64,000 nt of DNA from Pseudomonadales bacterium (lineage in GTDB: Bacteria; Pseudomonadota; Gammaproteobacteria; Pseudomonadales; Halieaceae). Location: assembly GCA_024234815.1 (NCBI GenBank), contig JACKNO010000004.1:248001-312000 (forward strand), written 5' to 3'. Below the pieces are notes generated by a model. The model saw nothing but the letters and a program-made list of their open reading frames with translations, did not search any database and had not been told where the DNA came from. This document shows positions 17,734 to 28,261 of this stretch, piece after piece (position 1 is the first letter of the stretch; every line of letters starts with the position of its first letter). Position numbers and translations under genes: made by a program.

Positions 17734-19663
17734 TATCTCTCGTGGCTCCCTGTTGTTGCCGTTGCAAACTCTCATAGCGGAATTTTTCTCGCAGGAGCCC
17801 GGAGGGGTCATCGGGCACCCGCCGTAACCATTGCTCCATCGCCTGGTCGCGCTCCTGTGCTTCGGGATCGGCTGCCGCTTGCTGTTGTGCCTCCTCGCCC
17901 TCCTGCTGCTCCTGTTCAGCGGCAGACAATTCTTGCGCCTCTTCTTCCTGTTGCCGTTCTTCCTGTTCGTCCCGCTGGTCCTGGCTCTGCTGCTGGTCCT
18001 GGTCCTGCTGCTGGTCCTGGTTCTGCTGCTGGTCCTGGTCCTGCTGCTGGTCCTGGCTCTGTTGCTGGTCCTGGTTCTGTTGCTGGTCCTGGTTCTGTTG
18101 CTGGTCCTGGCTCTGCTGCTGGTCCTGGTCCTGCTGCTGGTCCTGGCTCTGCTGCTGGTCCTGGTTCTGTTGCTGGTCCTGGTTCTGCTGCTGGTCCTGG
18201 TCCTGTTGCTGGTCCTGGTTCTGCTGCTGGTCCTGGTCCTGTTGCTGGTCCTGGTTCTGCTGCTGGTCCTGGTCCTGTTGCTGGTCCTGGTTCTGTTGTT
18301 GCTCCTGCTGCTTGAGCTGTTCGAGCAAGGCCAGGTTTTCGCTGGCGTCGACCTGATCGGGCGCGCGTTCCAGGGATTTCTTGTAGGCGTCGATGGCTTC
18401 GTCCAGTTTTCCCGCTCGGGCGAGGGCGTTGCCGCGGTTATACCAGCTGTCGGCGTCATCGCCGGTGGTGAAGGCTTCCGTCGCCGCCTCGTAATCGCCA
18501 CTGAGGTAGGCCGCCGTGCCCGCCCAGGCGGGGTCCTCGAATACCTGCGCGGCCCGCTCGCTGTCACCCTGTCGCAGGGCCTGTTGGCCCTGCTGGTCCG
18601 GGGTCAGCCACAGGTCCTGCCAGGTGTCGGCCCGGGCCGATTGTGGCTGGCCGATAAAAAGCAGCGGTAGCAGGCATACTATCCAGCCGCGACGGAACAG
18701 TGCCAGGGCGAGTGGCAGCAGCGGCAATATGAACAGGTAGCCCTGGTCTTCCCAGGTATCGGCGGTACGGTCCAGCGCCAGGGTGGGCTCGCGCCCCTCG
18801 AGAGGTGAGGTGGCAAGCAGGGCGTCCAGGTCCGAATTATCGATCTGCATCGGCATATAGCGACCGCCACTCTCTGCGGCGACCTTGCGCAGCGGACCCT
18901 CATCGAGGCCAGGCATTACAATTGTGCCGTCGCGGTCTTTCAGGAAGCCGCCGCGCGGGAGCGGTATCGGCGCGCCGGTGGCCGTGCCGACGCCCATGAC
19001 CGCCAGGCTCGCGCCGCTGTCCGCCATGGCCTTTTCGATCTCCTTGCCATCGCGTTCACTGATCCCATCGGTAATCAGCAATACCTTGCCATCGCGAATG
19101 CCGGCGGAATGCAGTAACTCGACTGCCTTCGCTACCGCGGCTCCGGGTTCGCTGCCCGGAACCGGCATCATGTCGGGGCCCAGCGCCGGCAGCAGGTTGG
19201 CGATGGTCGGGATATCGTCGGTGAGGGGGGTCACGATGTGGGCGTCACCGGCGTAGGCTATCAGCCCGGTCTGGCCTTCCTTGCGCCTTGCCAGCAAATC
19301 CTGCAGCTTCTGGCGGGCGCGATCCAGCCGCGAAGGCGCCAGGTCACCCGATTTCATCGAGTAACTGAGGTCGAGCACCAGGACCAGGGCATCCTGTTTC
19401 TGGTGAACGGGCTGGGGCAACTGCTGCCAACTGGGGCCGCTGGCGGCCACGGCGGCCAGTACCCAGCCCAGCAATATCAGCGGCAATACGTTGGGTCCGC
19501 GGGAACCGGCTTGTGGACTCACCAGGAAGGGCAACAGTTCCGGTGCGATCACCTGGTTCCAGCTACCCAGGCGCCCGCGGTGACGCCACAGCAGTATTGT
19601 CAGCAATACAGCGGGTACCAGGCTCCAGAGCCACTCGGGGCGCATCAGGTGCAGTTCCATCAC
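17717..19663 (-). CDS. batB: VWA-TPR fusion protein (BatB + BatC) with Gln-rich hexapeptide repeats
   Basis: 648-aa inner-membrane protein. After an N-terminal helix pair comes a VWA domain with MIDAS DLSYS (residues about 93-97), a helix near 305-340, then TPR-like repeats (AYLSGDYEAATEAF; WYNRGNALARAGKLDEAIDAYKKSLERAPDQ). Next is a low-complexity stretch of 18 hexapeptides Q-[N/D/S]-Q-D-Q-Q and an acidic tail. In Bacteroidetes BatB and BatC are separate genes; here they are joined. The ATG overlaps the batA stop (ATGA). The VWA-plus-TPR layout suggests an assembly platform in the envelope, energised by the MoxR ATPase of the same operon. Confidence 0.9.
   Translation of the reverse strand: MMELHLMRPEWLWSLVPAVLLTILLWRHRGRLGSWNQVIAPELLPFLVSPQAGSRGPNVLPLILLGWVLAAVAASGPSWQQLPQPVHQKQDALVLVLDLSYSMKSGDLAPSRLDRARQKLQDLLARRKEGQTGLIAYAGDAHIVTPLTDDIPTIANLLPALGPDMMPVPGSEPGAAVAKAVELLHSAGIRDGKVLLITDGISERDGKEIEKAMADSGASLAVMGVGTATGAPIPLPRGGFLKDRDGTIVMPGLDEGPLRKVAAESGGRYMPMQIDNSDLDALLATSPLEGREPTLALDRTADTWEDQGYLFILPLLPLALALFRRGWIVCLLPLLFIGQPQSARADTWQDLWLTPDQQGQQALRQGDSERAAQVFEDPAWAGTAAYLSGDYEAATEAFTTGDDADSWYNRGNALARAGKLDEAIDAYKKSLERAPDQVDASENLALLEQLKQQEQQQNQDQQQDQDQQQNQDQQQDQDQQQNQDQQQDQDQQQNQDQQQNQDQQQSQDQQQDQDQQQSQDQQQNQDQQQNQDQQQSQDQQQDQDQQQNQDQQQDQDQQQSQDQRDEQEERQQEEEAQELSAAEQEQQEGEEAQQQAAADPEAQERDQAMEQWLRRVPDDPSGLLREKFRYESLQRQQQGATRDNETYW
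17975..18298. repeat. 18-nt minisatellite, about 18 units, inside the VWA-TPR gene
   Basis: Tandem 18-nt units encode Q-[N/D/S]-Q-D-Q-Q on the minus strand. Units differ mainly at one codon (Asn, Asp or Ser) and at synonymous CAG/CAA positions. The unit length is a multiple of three, so slippage changes protein length without a frameshift. The opposite strand reads as long Leu/Val or Gly/Pro open frames, which are artefacts. Confidence 0.92.
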
Positions 19664-20697
19664 AACGCCTCCCTTGTGGTTTCATGCCCGCGCCAACCGC
19701 CGCTGCGCAGGAGTTGCCGCAGGGCGAGGGCGAAACTCAGCAGTAGCGCCAGTAACAGGGGCAGGTAACTCAGCGCCTGGCGCGGGCGGTATGTGGCCGT
19801 GGCCTGCTCTACCGGCTCGAGCTGATCCAGCAACTGGTAGATGTTGGCGAGTTCCCGGGGGTTGCGAGCCCGGAAATATTGGCCCCCGGTTATTTTTGCA
19901 ATTTGTTGCAACCCCTCTTCATCGAGCTCCGCTGAAGGGTTTACCTGGCGACTGCCGAAGCTGGAGCCAAACAGGCCAGGCAAGGTCATGCGGTCGGCCC
20001 CGATACCGATGGTGTAGATGCGAATACCCAGGTCCTTCGCCAACTGCGCCGCGTCCAGCGGTCGGACGGAACTGGCCGTGTCCTGGCCATCGGTCAGTAA
20101 AACAAGCACACGACTTTCCGCCGGGCGCTCTCGCAAACGTTTGACGGCCAGGCCGATAGCGTCGCCGATAGCGGTGTCCTGGCCGGCAAAACCTATCTGC
20201 GCCTCCTGCAGGAAGCGTTTGACCGTGCTGGTGTCAAAGCTCAGCGGAGACTGTACATAGGCGTTGCTGCCGAACAGGATCAGGCCCAGCCTGTCGCCGC
20301 TGCGACGGGTGATAAAATCGGCGCCCACCTGTTTTACCGCGCTGATGCGAGGCACCGTGGCCTGGCCCAACTGCATATCCTCAATCTGCATCGAGCCTGA
20401 AATATCCACCGCCAGCATCAGGTCGCGCCCGCTGTTGGGCAGCTCTATCGCCTCGCCAATCCAGTAGGGGCGGGCGGCGCCCAGCAGCAGCAACAGCCAG
20501 ATAAGCCACAGGGAGATGGCGGGCAGTAAACGGCGGTCTGCGCCACGCACGCCCTGGCTGGCGCTAAGTTGCTGCCACTCTTCGTAGAATGGCGCGCGCA
20601 GGGCGGGCTCCTGGCTGCGCGCGGTCGGCAGTAAACGCCGGACCAGCCACGGCAGGGGCGCCAGTACCAGTATCCAGGGCCAGATCCACTCGATCAT
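19660..20697 (-). CDS. batA: BatA-like VWA domain membrane protein
   Basis: 345-aa protein from the ATG at 20697 (MIEWIWPWILVL), which overlaps the DUF4381 stop. Two N-terminal membrane segments flank a short linker. A VWA domain has the intact MIDAS AVDISGSM and a downstream TDGQDTASS. A C-terminal helix (LSYLPLLLALLLSFALAL) anchors the protein. The arrangement fits BatA of aerotolerance-type operons. The open frame extends upstream into the DUF4381 gene but that part is not used. Confidence 0.9.
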   Translation of the reverse strand: MIEWIWPWILVLAPLPWLVRRLLPTARSQEPALRAPFYEEWQQLSASQGVRGADRRLLPAISLWLIWLLLLLGAARPYWIGEAIELPNSGRDLMLAVDISGSMQIEDMQLGQATVPRISAVKQVGADFITRRSGDRLGLILFGSNAYVQSPLSFDTSTVKRFLQEAQIGFAGQDTAIGDAIGLAVKRLRERPAESRVLVLLTDGQDTASSVRPLDAAQLAKDLGIRIYTIGIGADRMTLPGLFGSSFGSRQVNPSAELDEEGLQQIAKITGGQYFRARNPRELANIYQLLDQLEPVEQATATYRPRQALSYLPLLLALLLSFALALRQLLRSGGWRGHETTREAL

Positions 20698-21170
20698 CGC
20701 GTTGCCTCGTGCCGCCTGATCCACGACTCGGCACTGCGCCGCAGGCGCTGGACGTCGATGCCCGGACTGTTTTTTCGGTAGGCGCCAGTGACCAACTCCT
20801 CGGGAAACTGCTCGCCCCGCCTGGCCGTGCCATTGAGAAAGGCCAGCCAATCGGCACCATTGCTGGCAGCGACCTCGCGCCGCGGATAGGCCACCAGCGC
20901 CACGCTTTTTAGCAGGGCGTTGGTCCCGGCCAGGAAGCGGGTTTCATCCCGCTCCTGTTGATAAAGGGCATCCAGTTGCGCGAGCTGAACCAGCGCCTGC
21001 CGTCGGTAGGCATTGGCGCGATAGCGCCGCACGAAGTACCAGGTGATTGCGAGTATGGCAATAAGCGCTAGGGCCGCCACAAACCACCAGCCCGGGGCAG
21101 GCGGCCACCAGCCGATGACCGGGGGTTCTCGCAGGGGGTGCAGATTGGCGAGTGGGTCCTGGGGATTCAC
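20694..21170 (-). CDS. DUF4381 family membrane protein
   Basis: 158-aa protein with a short N-terminal proline-rich stretch (LANLHPLREPPVIGWWPPAPGWW), one transmembrane helix (FVAALALIAILAITWYFV) and a cytoplasmic helical domain (YRRQALVQLAQLDALYQ..; GADWLAFLNG). These features match DUF4381, usually found between the DUF58 and VWA genes of MoxR operons, as here. It overlaps the DUF58 stop and the batA start by 4 nt each. Function is unknown. Confidence 0.86.
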   Translation of the reverse strand: MNPQDPLANLHPLREPPVIGWWPPAPGWWFVAALALIAILAITWYFVRRYRANAYRRQALVQLAQLDALYQQERDETRFLAGTNALLKSVALVAYPRREVAASNGADWLAFLNGTARRGEQFPEELVTGAYRKNSPGIDVQRLRRSAESWIRRHEATR

Positions 21171-22105
21171 CGGCGCGAGTCCCCGTAGAACTGTTGTAGC
21201 GTGCTGAAAGGTGATTGGTCCGTTTTAGCCTCCAGCATCGGTATGCCGAGACGCAAAAAATCCGTCGAAAGCGTTTCGCGCTGTTGTCGGGCGGCCTCGC
21301 GGTAGGCGTTTCGCAGCCTGCGGTCCGCGGTGTCCAACTCGCTGCGGGATTCGCCGTCTGTCACCGCGTAGCGCCCCGCGCGAGGCAGGTCCGCCTCCAG
21401 TGGGTCGCTACAGGCGATGGCGGTAATCTCGATGTGCTGGGCGAGCTGGAACAGCTGTTCCCGGGCCCGTTCTTCCGCGGCGCCGCGAAAGTCGCTGAGG
21501 ATAAACAAACTGCTGCCCGGCCTTGCTATCCGTCGCAGGTTGGCCAGTATTTCATCGAAGCCGGAGGTCGGCGGGGCGGGCAGCGGCAGGGCGCGATTGA
21601 ATTCTGTGACTTGCGAAAGCAGCGCCAGTACCGTCTTGCGGCTGCGACGGGGGCGTATCTCCCGATGACTGGCGCCATTGAACACCAGGCCACCAACCCG
21701 GTCGCCGGCATCCAGTGCGCTCCATGCCAGCAGGCTGGCCAGATGTGCCGCCAGTACGGATTTGCAGCAGTGACTTGAGCCGAAAAACATGCTGCTGCGC
21801 TGGTCGACTGCCACCAGCACCGGGCGCTCCCGCTCCTCCCGGAACAGCTTGGTATGGGCGCTGCCGGTACGGGCGGTCACGCGCCAGTCGATGCTGCGGA
21901 TATCGTCACCGGGCTGGTAGCTGCGGACTTCCTCGAAATCGATACCGCGGCCCCGGAAATTCGTCTTGTTGGGACCTGCCAGTACGCTCAGGGCTCGCTT
22001 GCGTCGCCCCAGCTTCAGCTGCCTGGCGGGGAAACGCAGGGCGATAAGCTCCTCAAGCACTACATGGGCGCCGCGTGCAGGGGTAGTTACATCGGCCAGG
22101 CGCAT
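21167..22105 (-). CDS. DUF58 domain-containing protein
   Basis: 312-aa protein. The DUF58 signature GRGIDFEEVRSYQPGDDIRSIDWRVTAR is at about residues 50-78, followed by a VWA-like fold with DQRSSM in the MIDAS position and FILSDFRG. There is no membrane segment. It starts 2 nt after the MoxR stop. DUF58 proteins are regular partners of MoxR ATPases and may recruit client proteins; this is family association, not shown here. Confidence 0.92.
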   Translation of the reverse strand: MRLADVTTPARGAHVVLEELIALRFPARQLKLGRRKRALSVLAGPNKTNFRGRGIDFEEVRSYQPGDDIRSIDWRVTARTGSAHTKLFREERERPVLVAVDQRSSMFFGSSHCCKSVLAAHLASLLAWSALDAGDRVGGLVFNGASHREIRPRRSRKTVLALLSQVTEFNRALPLPAPPTSGFDEILANLRRIARPGSSLFILSDFRGAAEERAREQLFQLAQHIEITAIACSDPLEADLPRAGRYAVTDGESRSELDTADRRLRNAYREAARQQRETLSTDFLRLGIPMLEAKTDQSPFSTLQQFYGDSRR

Positions 22106-22107
22106 CT

Positions 22108-23064
<957 letters not shown>

Positions 23065-23298
23065 GGTTACTCCAGGTTGCTTGTTTGTCAGTCTTGTTTG
23101 CCAGTGTCACGGTGCCGGCCTGTACGCGGGCCGCGGACATTTTTGAGCCCGTATAGTAGCGTAGCCGGCGGTACCATGCAGTGTGTTTGCCGCTGGCCAT
23201 GGCCAGCGGCGATTCCTGTGACTGGCAGGCGCTGGAAAAGTTCCGCGGGGTTTACAACATGGTAGCCGGATTGGGCTAGACTAGGGGCTACTATAAAC

Positions 23299-23316
23299 AG
23301 GGACCGCGCGGTTCCT
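23299..23316. promoter_or_regulatory. 18-bp near-perfect palindrome in the gdh2 leader
   Basis: AGGGACCGCGCGGTTCCT is an inverted repeat with one mismatched pair, about 20 bp before the gdh2 ATG. It lies just downstream of TATAAA (23292-23297), which could be a -10. The position suits an operator or leader hairpin. No regulator is identified. Confidence 0.4.
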
Positions 23317-23336
23317 TTGAGGGGACAATAAACGCC

Positions 23337-26300
23337 ATGATATGGGACACCGTGAAAAAAAGCCTGCTGGCGGAACTGGGCCAACGCATCGATACCCGGG
23401 CGGATCAGGCTGATCGGCAATCACTCCATAATCTTTGCAACAGTTTTTACGGACGCTTTCCGGCCGAGGACATGCGCGATCGCTCGGTGGAAAACCTCTA
23501 CGGCTGCCTGTATGGGCTGTTGCGCTTCCTGCGGTCCTGGCCCGAGACCTCGCCCAAGATCCGCATTTTCAACCCCGAAATCCAAAGCCACGGCTGGGAG
23601 AGCAAGTACACCGTGGTCGCCGCTGTCTGCCGCGGCATACCGTTTTGTACCGCATCGGTTCGGGGTGAATTGAACAGGCGCAACCTCACTATCCACGGTA
23701 TTGCCAGCTCCAACCTGGCTGTAGATCGCGATGAGGCGGGAGAACTGGTAGCCGTACTGTCGGATGAGGAAGGTATAAAAAGCGGGCGTGCCGAGGAAGC
23801 AGTACTGTATTTTGAGATAGGCCGCCACTCCAATCCGGCCGAGCTGGAGGAATTGCGCCAGACCCTCGGGGAGATACTGGAGGAGGTGGCTCTGGTAGTG
23901 GATGATTTCCCCGCCATGAGCGCTCACCTGAAGGAAGTTGAGCAGCAGATCAGCGCCAGTGAAACCGTCGACCGGGAGTTGCGCGAAGAGGCCGCGGCTT
24001 TCATGGGGTGGTTGCGGCAGGCGCATATGACCATGCTGGGCTACGAATACCTGGAAGTGACTCGCGCGGGCGAGACCGACCAGCATGTAGAAGTGGTTCC
24101 CGCCGCCAGCCTGGGTTTGCTGCGGCACCGGGTCACCCGCGGTGCGGAGGATCTCAAGGCCGATCTGGGACAGATGTCCGCGGATGAGTTGCGCCGCCGG
24201 CAATTGAGCTATTCAAAATCACGCCATCGTTCCCGGGTGCACAGGCTCACCTATCCGGACTATGTCGAGGTCAAGGTCTACAACAGCGCCGGTGCCGTGA
24301 TAGGCCAGCACCGGTTCATCGGCCTGTATACGTCCACTGTCTACACCATGAATCCCAATCTGATTCCTATCCTGCGGCGCAAGGTCGAGCGGGTGATGCA
24401 ATTGTCCAGTCTCGACTCGTCGGATCACGAGGCCCGGGAACTGGAACGGGTGCTGGAATTGTTCCCGCGGGACGAGTTGTTCCAGTCCAGTATCCAGGAA
24501 CTGTACGATACGGTGACTGCCGTCAACCGTATCCAGGAACGGCGCCAGACCCGCCTGTTTATACGCCGGGATCCGCACGGTAAATTTGTCAACTGCATGG
24601 TCTATATACCGCGTGATCGCTACAACACCGAACAGCGCGAGAAGATAGACCGCATCCTGTGCGACGCCTTCAAGGCCGAGGAAGTGGAGTTCACTACCCA
24701 TTTCTCGGAATCCATCCTCGTGCGCTGCCATTTCGTGCTGCGCGTCAATCCCAATGACACACTGGACTATGACGCCGGTGAGATCGAGGACCAGATCGTG
24801 CAGGCCACACTGGCCTGGGAAGACCGCCTGCGAATCCGCCTGACGGAGGAATTCGGCGAGGAGCAGGGCGAGGTCTACGTAAGAGAGTTGGCCGCAGGTT
24901 TCCCCCCGGGATATCGCGACGACTATGATCCCAGGGTGGCGGTGCTGGATATCAAGCAGATTCTGCGTTTGCAGCAGGGCGAGGAACTGGCCATGAGCCT
25001 GTACCGCCTGGTCGAGGAAGCCGGGGAAATGTTGCGCCTGCGCCTCTATCACGCGGGTGAGAGTTTGCCGCTGTCCGACGTCCTCCCGATTCTGGAGAAC
25101 CTCGGCCTGCGCGTAATGACCGAGCGTCCCTATCCCGTGCGCTCGACGGACGGCCGGATTTACTGGATACAGGAATTCACCCTTATCTATGCCCTGTCGC
25201 ACAATATTGTCCTGGATGAGGTCAAGCAGGAGTTTGAGGACGCCTTTGCCCGCATCTGGTTTGGCGAATCGGAAAGCGACGCCTTCAACCGCCTGTTGAT
25301 AGGCACTCGTCTCAGCTGGCGGGAAATAGCGCTGTTGCGCGCCTATGCGCGCTACCTGCGACAGTTGCATTTTCCATTCAGCGTGGACTATATCGCCGAG
25401 ACTCTCGCCCATCACCTGCAAATCACCGGATGCCTGGTGGAGTTGTTCCTTACCCGGTTTTCCCCGGTATTCGAAGGCGATGATGACTGGCGCCTGCAGC
25501 GTGAACAGGCGGTGGAGCAGAATATTCTGGACTCCCTGGAGCGGGTGGAAAACCTCGGCGAGGACAGGATAATCCGCCAGTTCGTGCTGGTGATCAAGGC
25601 GACGCTGCGTACCAACTTCTTCCAGCAGGAAGACGATGGCTCGCTCAAGAACTACCTCTCGTTCAAACTGAAGCCGGGTGACATACCCGGTGTGCCGCAA
25701 CCGGTGCCGCTGTACGAAATATATGTCTATTCACCGCGGGTCGAGGGTGTGCACCTGCGCGGCGGCAAGGTCGCCAGGGGTGGTTTGCGCTGGTCGGACC
25801 GGCTGGAGGATTTCCGTACCGAGGTTCTGGGCCTGGTGAAGGCGCAGCAGGTGAAGAACGCGGTGATCGTGCCGGTGGGCGCAAAAGGCGGTTTTGTGGC
25901 GCGCCAGTTGCGACCGGAGATGACCCGCGATGAAGTCCAGCAGGAAGGCATCGCCTGTTACAAGATGTATATCAGGGCGCTGCTGGATATCACCGACAAC
26001 CGCAGCGAAGACGGCGTGGTAAAGCCTTTTCATGTTGTTGCCAAGGATGACGATGATCCTTACCTCGTCGTCGCGGCCGACAAGGGCACGGCGAGTTTTT
26101 CCGATATCGCCAATTCGATCTCGGCGGAGTACAACTTCTGGCTGGGGGATGCGTTTGCCTCCGGCGGCAGCGCCGGCTACGACCACAAGAAAATGGGCAT
26201 TACCGCGCGGGGTGCCTGGGTGTCGGTACAGCGCCATTTCCGGGAAATGGGCGTGGATGTGCAAAGCCAGGACTTCAGCGTCGTGGCTATTGGCGACATG

Positions 26301-28187
26301 GCGGGGGATGTATTCGGCAACGGCATGCTCATGTCGGAGCATATCCGCCTTGTCGCCGCGTTCAACCATATGCACATTTTCATCGATCCCGAGCCCGATG
26401 CGGCTACCAGTTTTGTCGAGCGCCAGCGCCTGTTCGAGTTGCCGCGTTGCGGCTGGGGCGACTACAAGCTCGAGCTGATCTCCGAGGGCGGCGGCGTCTT
26501 CGCGCGGTCCGCCAAGTCCATCCTGATTTCTCCACAGATGAAGGAGCGCTTTGATATCGAGGTGGATCACCTGCCACCCAATGAGCTGATTTCCCACATT
26601 CTGCGAGCGCGCGTGGACCTGCTGTGGAACGGTGGTATTGGCACCTATGTGAAAGCCCGGTCGGAAACCCACACCGATGTCGGCGACAAGTCGAATGACG
26701 GACTCAGGGTCGACGCCGCGGAACTGCGCTGCAAGGTTATCGGGGAGGGCGGAAACCTCGGCATGACCCAACTGGCGCGGGTGGAATTTGGCCTTGCCGG
26801 CGGCCGCTCCAACACCGATTTTATCGATAACGCCGGCGGCGTTGACTGTTCCGACCACGAGGTCAATATCAAGATACTGCTCAACGCCGTGGTGGCGCGC
26901 GGCGATCTGACCGAAAAGCATCGCAACGCCCTGCTGGCAGACATGACCGAGAGTGTGGCGGAACTCGTATTGAGCAATAACTACCACCAGGTCCAGGCCA
27001 TCAGTATGGCGGAGTTCCAGGCGGTGGAGCGCGCAGGCGAGTACCAGCGTTTCATTCGCTCCTTCGAGGAGGCGGGACGCCTGAATCGGAAGCTGGAGTT
27101 TCTCCCCACAGACGAGGAACTGCTGGAGCGACGGGTGCGGGGCGAGGCGTTGACGCGTCCCGAACTGTCGGTGCTGATCTCCTACAGCAAGGCCGTGCTG
27201 AAGGAACAGTTTATCGAATCCGATCTCGGCCGCGACCCCTACCTGGAAGTCGCCGTTAATTCGGCGTTCCCGCAGCGTCTGGTGGAGGAGTACGGCAAGG
27301 AAATCGGGGAACATGGCCTGCACCGGGAGATCATGGCTACCCAACTCGCTAACGATATTGTCAACCGTATGGGCATGAGTTTTATCCAGCGGCAGAGAAG
27401 CGCAACCGGGGCGGCGGCGGGCGATGTCGCCCTGGCGTATATCTCAGCCATGGAAATTTACGGCATCAGGGATCTGTGGGACCAGATCGAGGCGCTGGAT
27501 CACAAGGTCTCCTCCGCCGTGCAGATGGAGATGATGCTGAGCGTCATCCGGCTGGTAAAGCGCGCGACCCGCTGGCTGTTGCGCAACCGTCGCCACCAGC
27601 TCACACCCACCGATTGTATCGCCGGTTTTGCCGAAGGCCTGGAACAGTTGCGAGAGGCCTACCCCGGCATGTTGCGGGGCCGGGCGGCCGAGCAGTTCCA
27701 GACACTGCACCAGCATTTCGTGGAGGAGGGTGTCCAGGAGGAGTTGGCGCAGGCGATCGCGGCCGCGGATCATGGCTATACCGCGCTGGGCATCATCCAG
27801 GCCACGGGGGATACGGATTCGCCCCTGATGGATGTCGCAAGGCTGTATTTTTATATAGGGGAGCGCCTGGAACTGGACTGGTTCAGCGACGTGGTACTGG
27901 GTTCGAAAATAGACAACGAGTGGCAGGCGCTGGCCAGGGATACCTACCTTGAAGACCTGGAGTGGCAGCAGCGCACGCTTGCTATCGGCGCGCTGCGGCA
28001 CATGGGCGATGACCTCAACCTGCTCAAGTGCATAAACCGCTGGGAGAAACAGGAAGCCCTGCTGATCAAGCGTTGGCGCCAGATGCTGGCGGAGCTGCAT
28101 GCAAATCCCGCGCCCGACTTCGCCATGTTCGCTGTGGCGAGCAGGGAGCTACTGGATCTGGCCCAGAGTAGCCTGGTGGGAAAATAA
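23337..28187 (+). CDS. gdh2: NAD-specific glutamate dehydrogenase, large (GDH-180) type
   Basis: 1616-aa member of the 180-kDa NAD-glutamate dehydrogenase class known from Pseudomonas and Streptomyces, converting glutamate to 2-oxoglutarate and ammonia. An N-terminal part of about 700 residues contains ACT-like regulatory segments. The catalytic domain shows KVARGGLRWSDRLEDFRTEVLGLVKAQ and VPVGAKGGFV, then the Rossmann part with AIGDMAGDVFGNGML. A long C-terminal helical domain follows. The start is ATG 23337, with GAGGGG about 13 nt upstream. The gene stands alone. Enzymes of this class are allosterically controlled and serve amino-acid catabolism. Confidence 0.96.
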   Translation: MIWDTVKKSLLAELGQRIDTRADQADRQSLHNLCNSFYGRFPAEDMRDRSVENLYGCLYGLLRFLRSWPETSPKIRIFNPEIQSHGWESKYTVVAAVCRGIPFCTASVRGELNRRNLTIHGIASSNLAVDRDEAGELVAVLSDEEGIKSGRAEEAVLYFEIGRHSNPAELEELRQTLGEILEEVALVVDDFPAMSAHLKEVEQQISASETVDRELREEAAAFMGWLRQAHMTMLGYEYLEVTRAGETDQHVEVVPAASLGLLRHRVTRGAEDLKADLGQMSADELRRRQLSYSKSRHRSRVHRLTYPDYVEVKVYNSAGAVIGQHRFIGLYTSTVYTMNPNLIPILRRKVERVMQLSSLDSSDHEARELERVLELFPRDELFQSSIQELYDTVTAVNRIQERRQTRLFIRRDPHGKFVNCMVYIPRDRYNTEQREKIDRILCDAFKAEEVEFTTHFSESILVRCHFVLRVNPNDTLDYDAGEIEDQIVQATLAWEDRLRIRLTEEFGEEQGEVYVRELAAGFPPGYRDDYDPRVAVLDIKQILRLQQGEELAMSLYRLVEEAGEMLRLRLYHAGESLPLSDVLPILENLGLRVMTERPYPVRSTDGRIYWIQEFTLIYALSHNIVLDEVKQEFEDAFARIWFGESESDAFNRLLIGTRLSWREIALLRAYARYLRQLHFPFSVDYIAETLAHHLQITGCLVELFLTRFSPVFEGDDDWRLQREQAVEQNILDSLERVENLGEDRIIRQFVLVIKATLRTNFFQQEDDGSLKNYLSFKLKPGDIPGVPQPVPLYEIYVYSPRVEGVHLRGGKVARGGLRWSDRLEDFRTEVLGLVKAQQVKNAVIVPVGAKGGFVARQLRPEMTRDEVQQEGIACYKMYIRALLDITDNRSEDGVVKPFHVVAKDDDDPYLVVAADKGTASFSDIANSISAEYNFWLGDAFASGGSAGYDHKKMGITARGAWVSVQRHFREMGVDVQSQDFSVVAIGDMAGDVFGNGMLMSEHIRLVAAFNHMHIFIDPEPDAATSFVERQRLFELPRCGWGDYKLELISEGGGVFARSAKSILISPQMKERFDIEVDHLPPNELISHILRARVDLLWNGGIGTYVKARSETHTDVGDKSNDGLRVDAAELRCKVIGEGGNLGMTQLARVEFGLAGGRSNTDFIDNAGGVDCSDHEVNIKILLNAVVARGDLTEKHRNALLADMTESVAELVLSNNYHQVQAISMAEFQAVERAGEYQRFIRSFEEAGRLNRKLEFLPTDEELLERRVRGEALTRPELSVLISYSKAVLKEQFIESDLGRDPYLEVAVNSAFPQRLVEEYGKEIGEHGLHREIMATQLANDIVNRMGMSFIQRQRSATGAAAGDVALAYISAMEIYGIRDLWDQIEALDHKVSSAVQMEMMLSVIRLVKRATRWLLRNRRHQLTPTDCIAGFAEGLEQLREAYPGMLRGRAAEQFQTLHQHFVEEGVQEELAQAIAAADHGYTALGIIQATGDTDSPLMDVARLYFYIGERLELDWFSDVVLGSKIDNEWQALARDTYLEDLEWQQRTLAIGALRHMGDDLNLLKCINRWEKQEALLIKRWRQMLAELHANPAPDFAMFAVASRELLDLAQSSLVGK

Positions 28188-28197
28188 TCGAGGTAGT

Positions 28198-28219
28198 GGC
28201 CGGGGTGGAAGCCCCGGCC
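28198..28219. terminator. Hairpin between convergent gdh2 and rmf
   Basis: GGCCGGGG-TGGAAG-CCCCGGCC forms an 8-bp perfect GC stem 10 bp after the gdh2 stop and about 40 bp before the rmf stop. Neither side has a T-run. It may serve both converging transcripts. Confidence 0.5.
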
Positions 28220-28261
28220 GGCTTGTGGTTGAACGATCCGGTTAGTGCGGGTTCCCCGCCT

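Noticed and set aside
17975..18298. CRISPR array
   Set aside because: Repeats are contiguous 18-mers without unique spacers, in frame inside a gene, with no cas genes.
17734..18567. N-terminal extension of batD rich in Arg/Thr/Ser
   Set aside because: This is the Gln repeat read in another frame. A signal peptide starts at 17733.
17605..18670. Long plus-strand open frames rich in Leu/Val or Gly/Pro across the minisatellite
   Set aside because: They are antisense readings of the 18-nt Gln repeat, which lacks stops in all frames. The composition is purely repeat-driven and the minus-strand VWA-TPR frame is the real gene.
24219..27344. Two 490-540-codon minus-strand frames opposite gdh2
   Set aside because: High GC leaves antisense frames open. 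No family resemblance, and they lie wholly inside a conserved 1616-residue gene.
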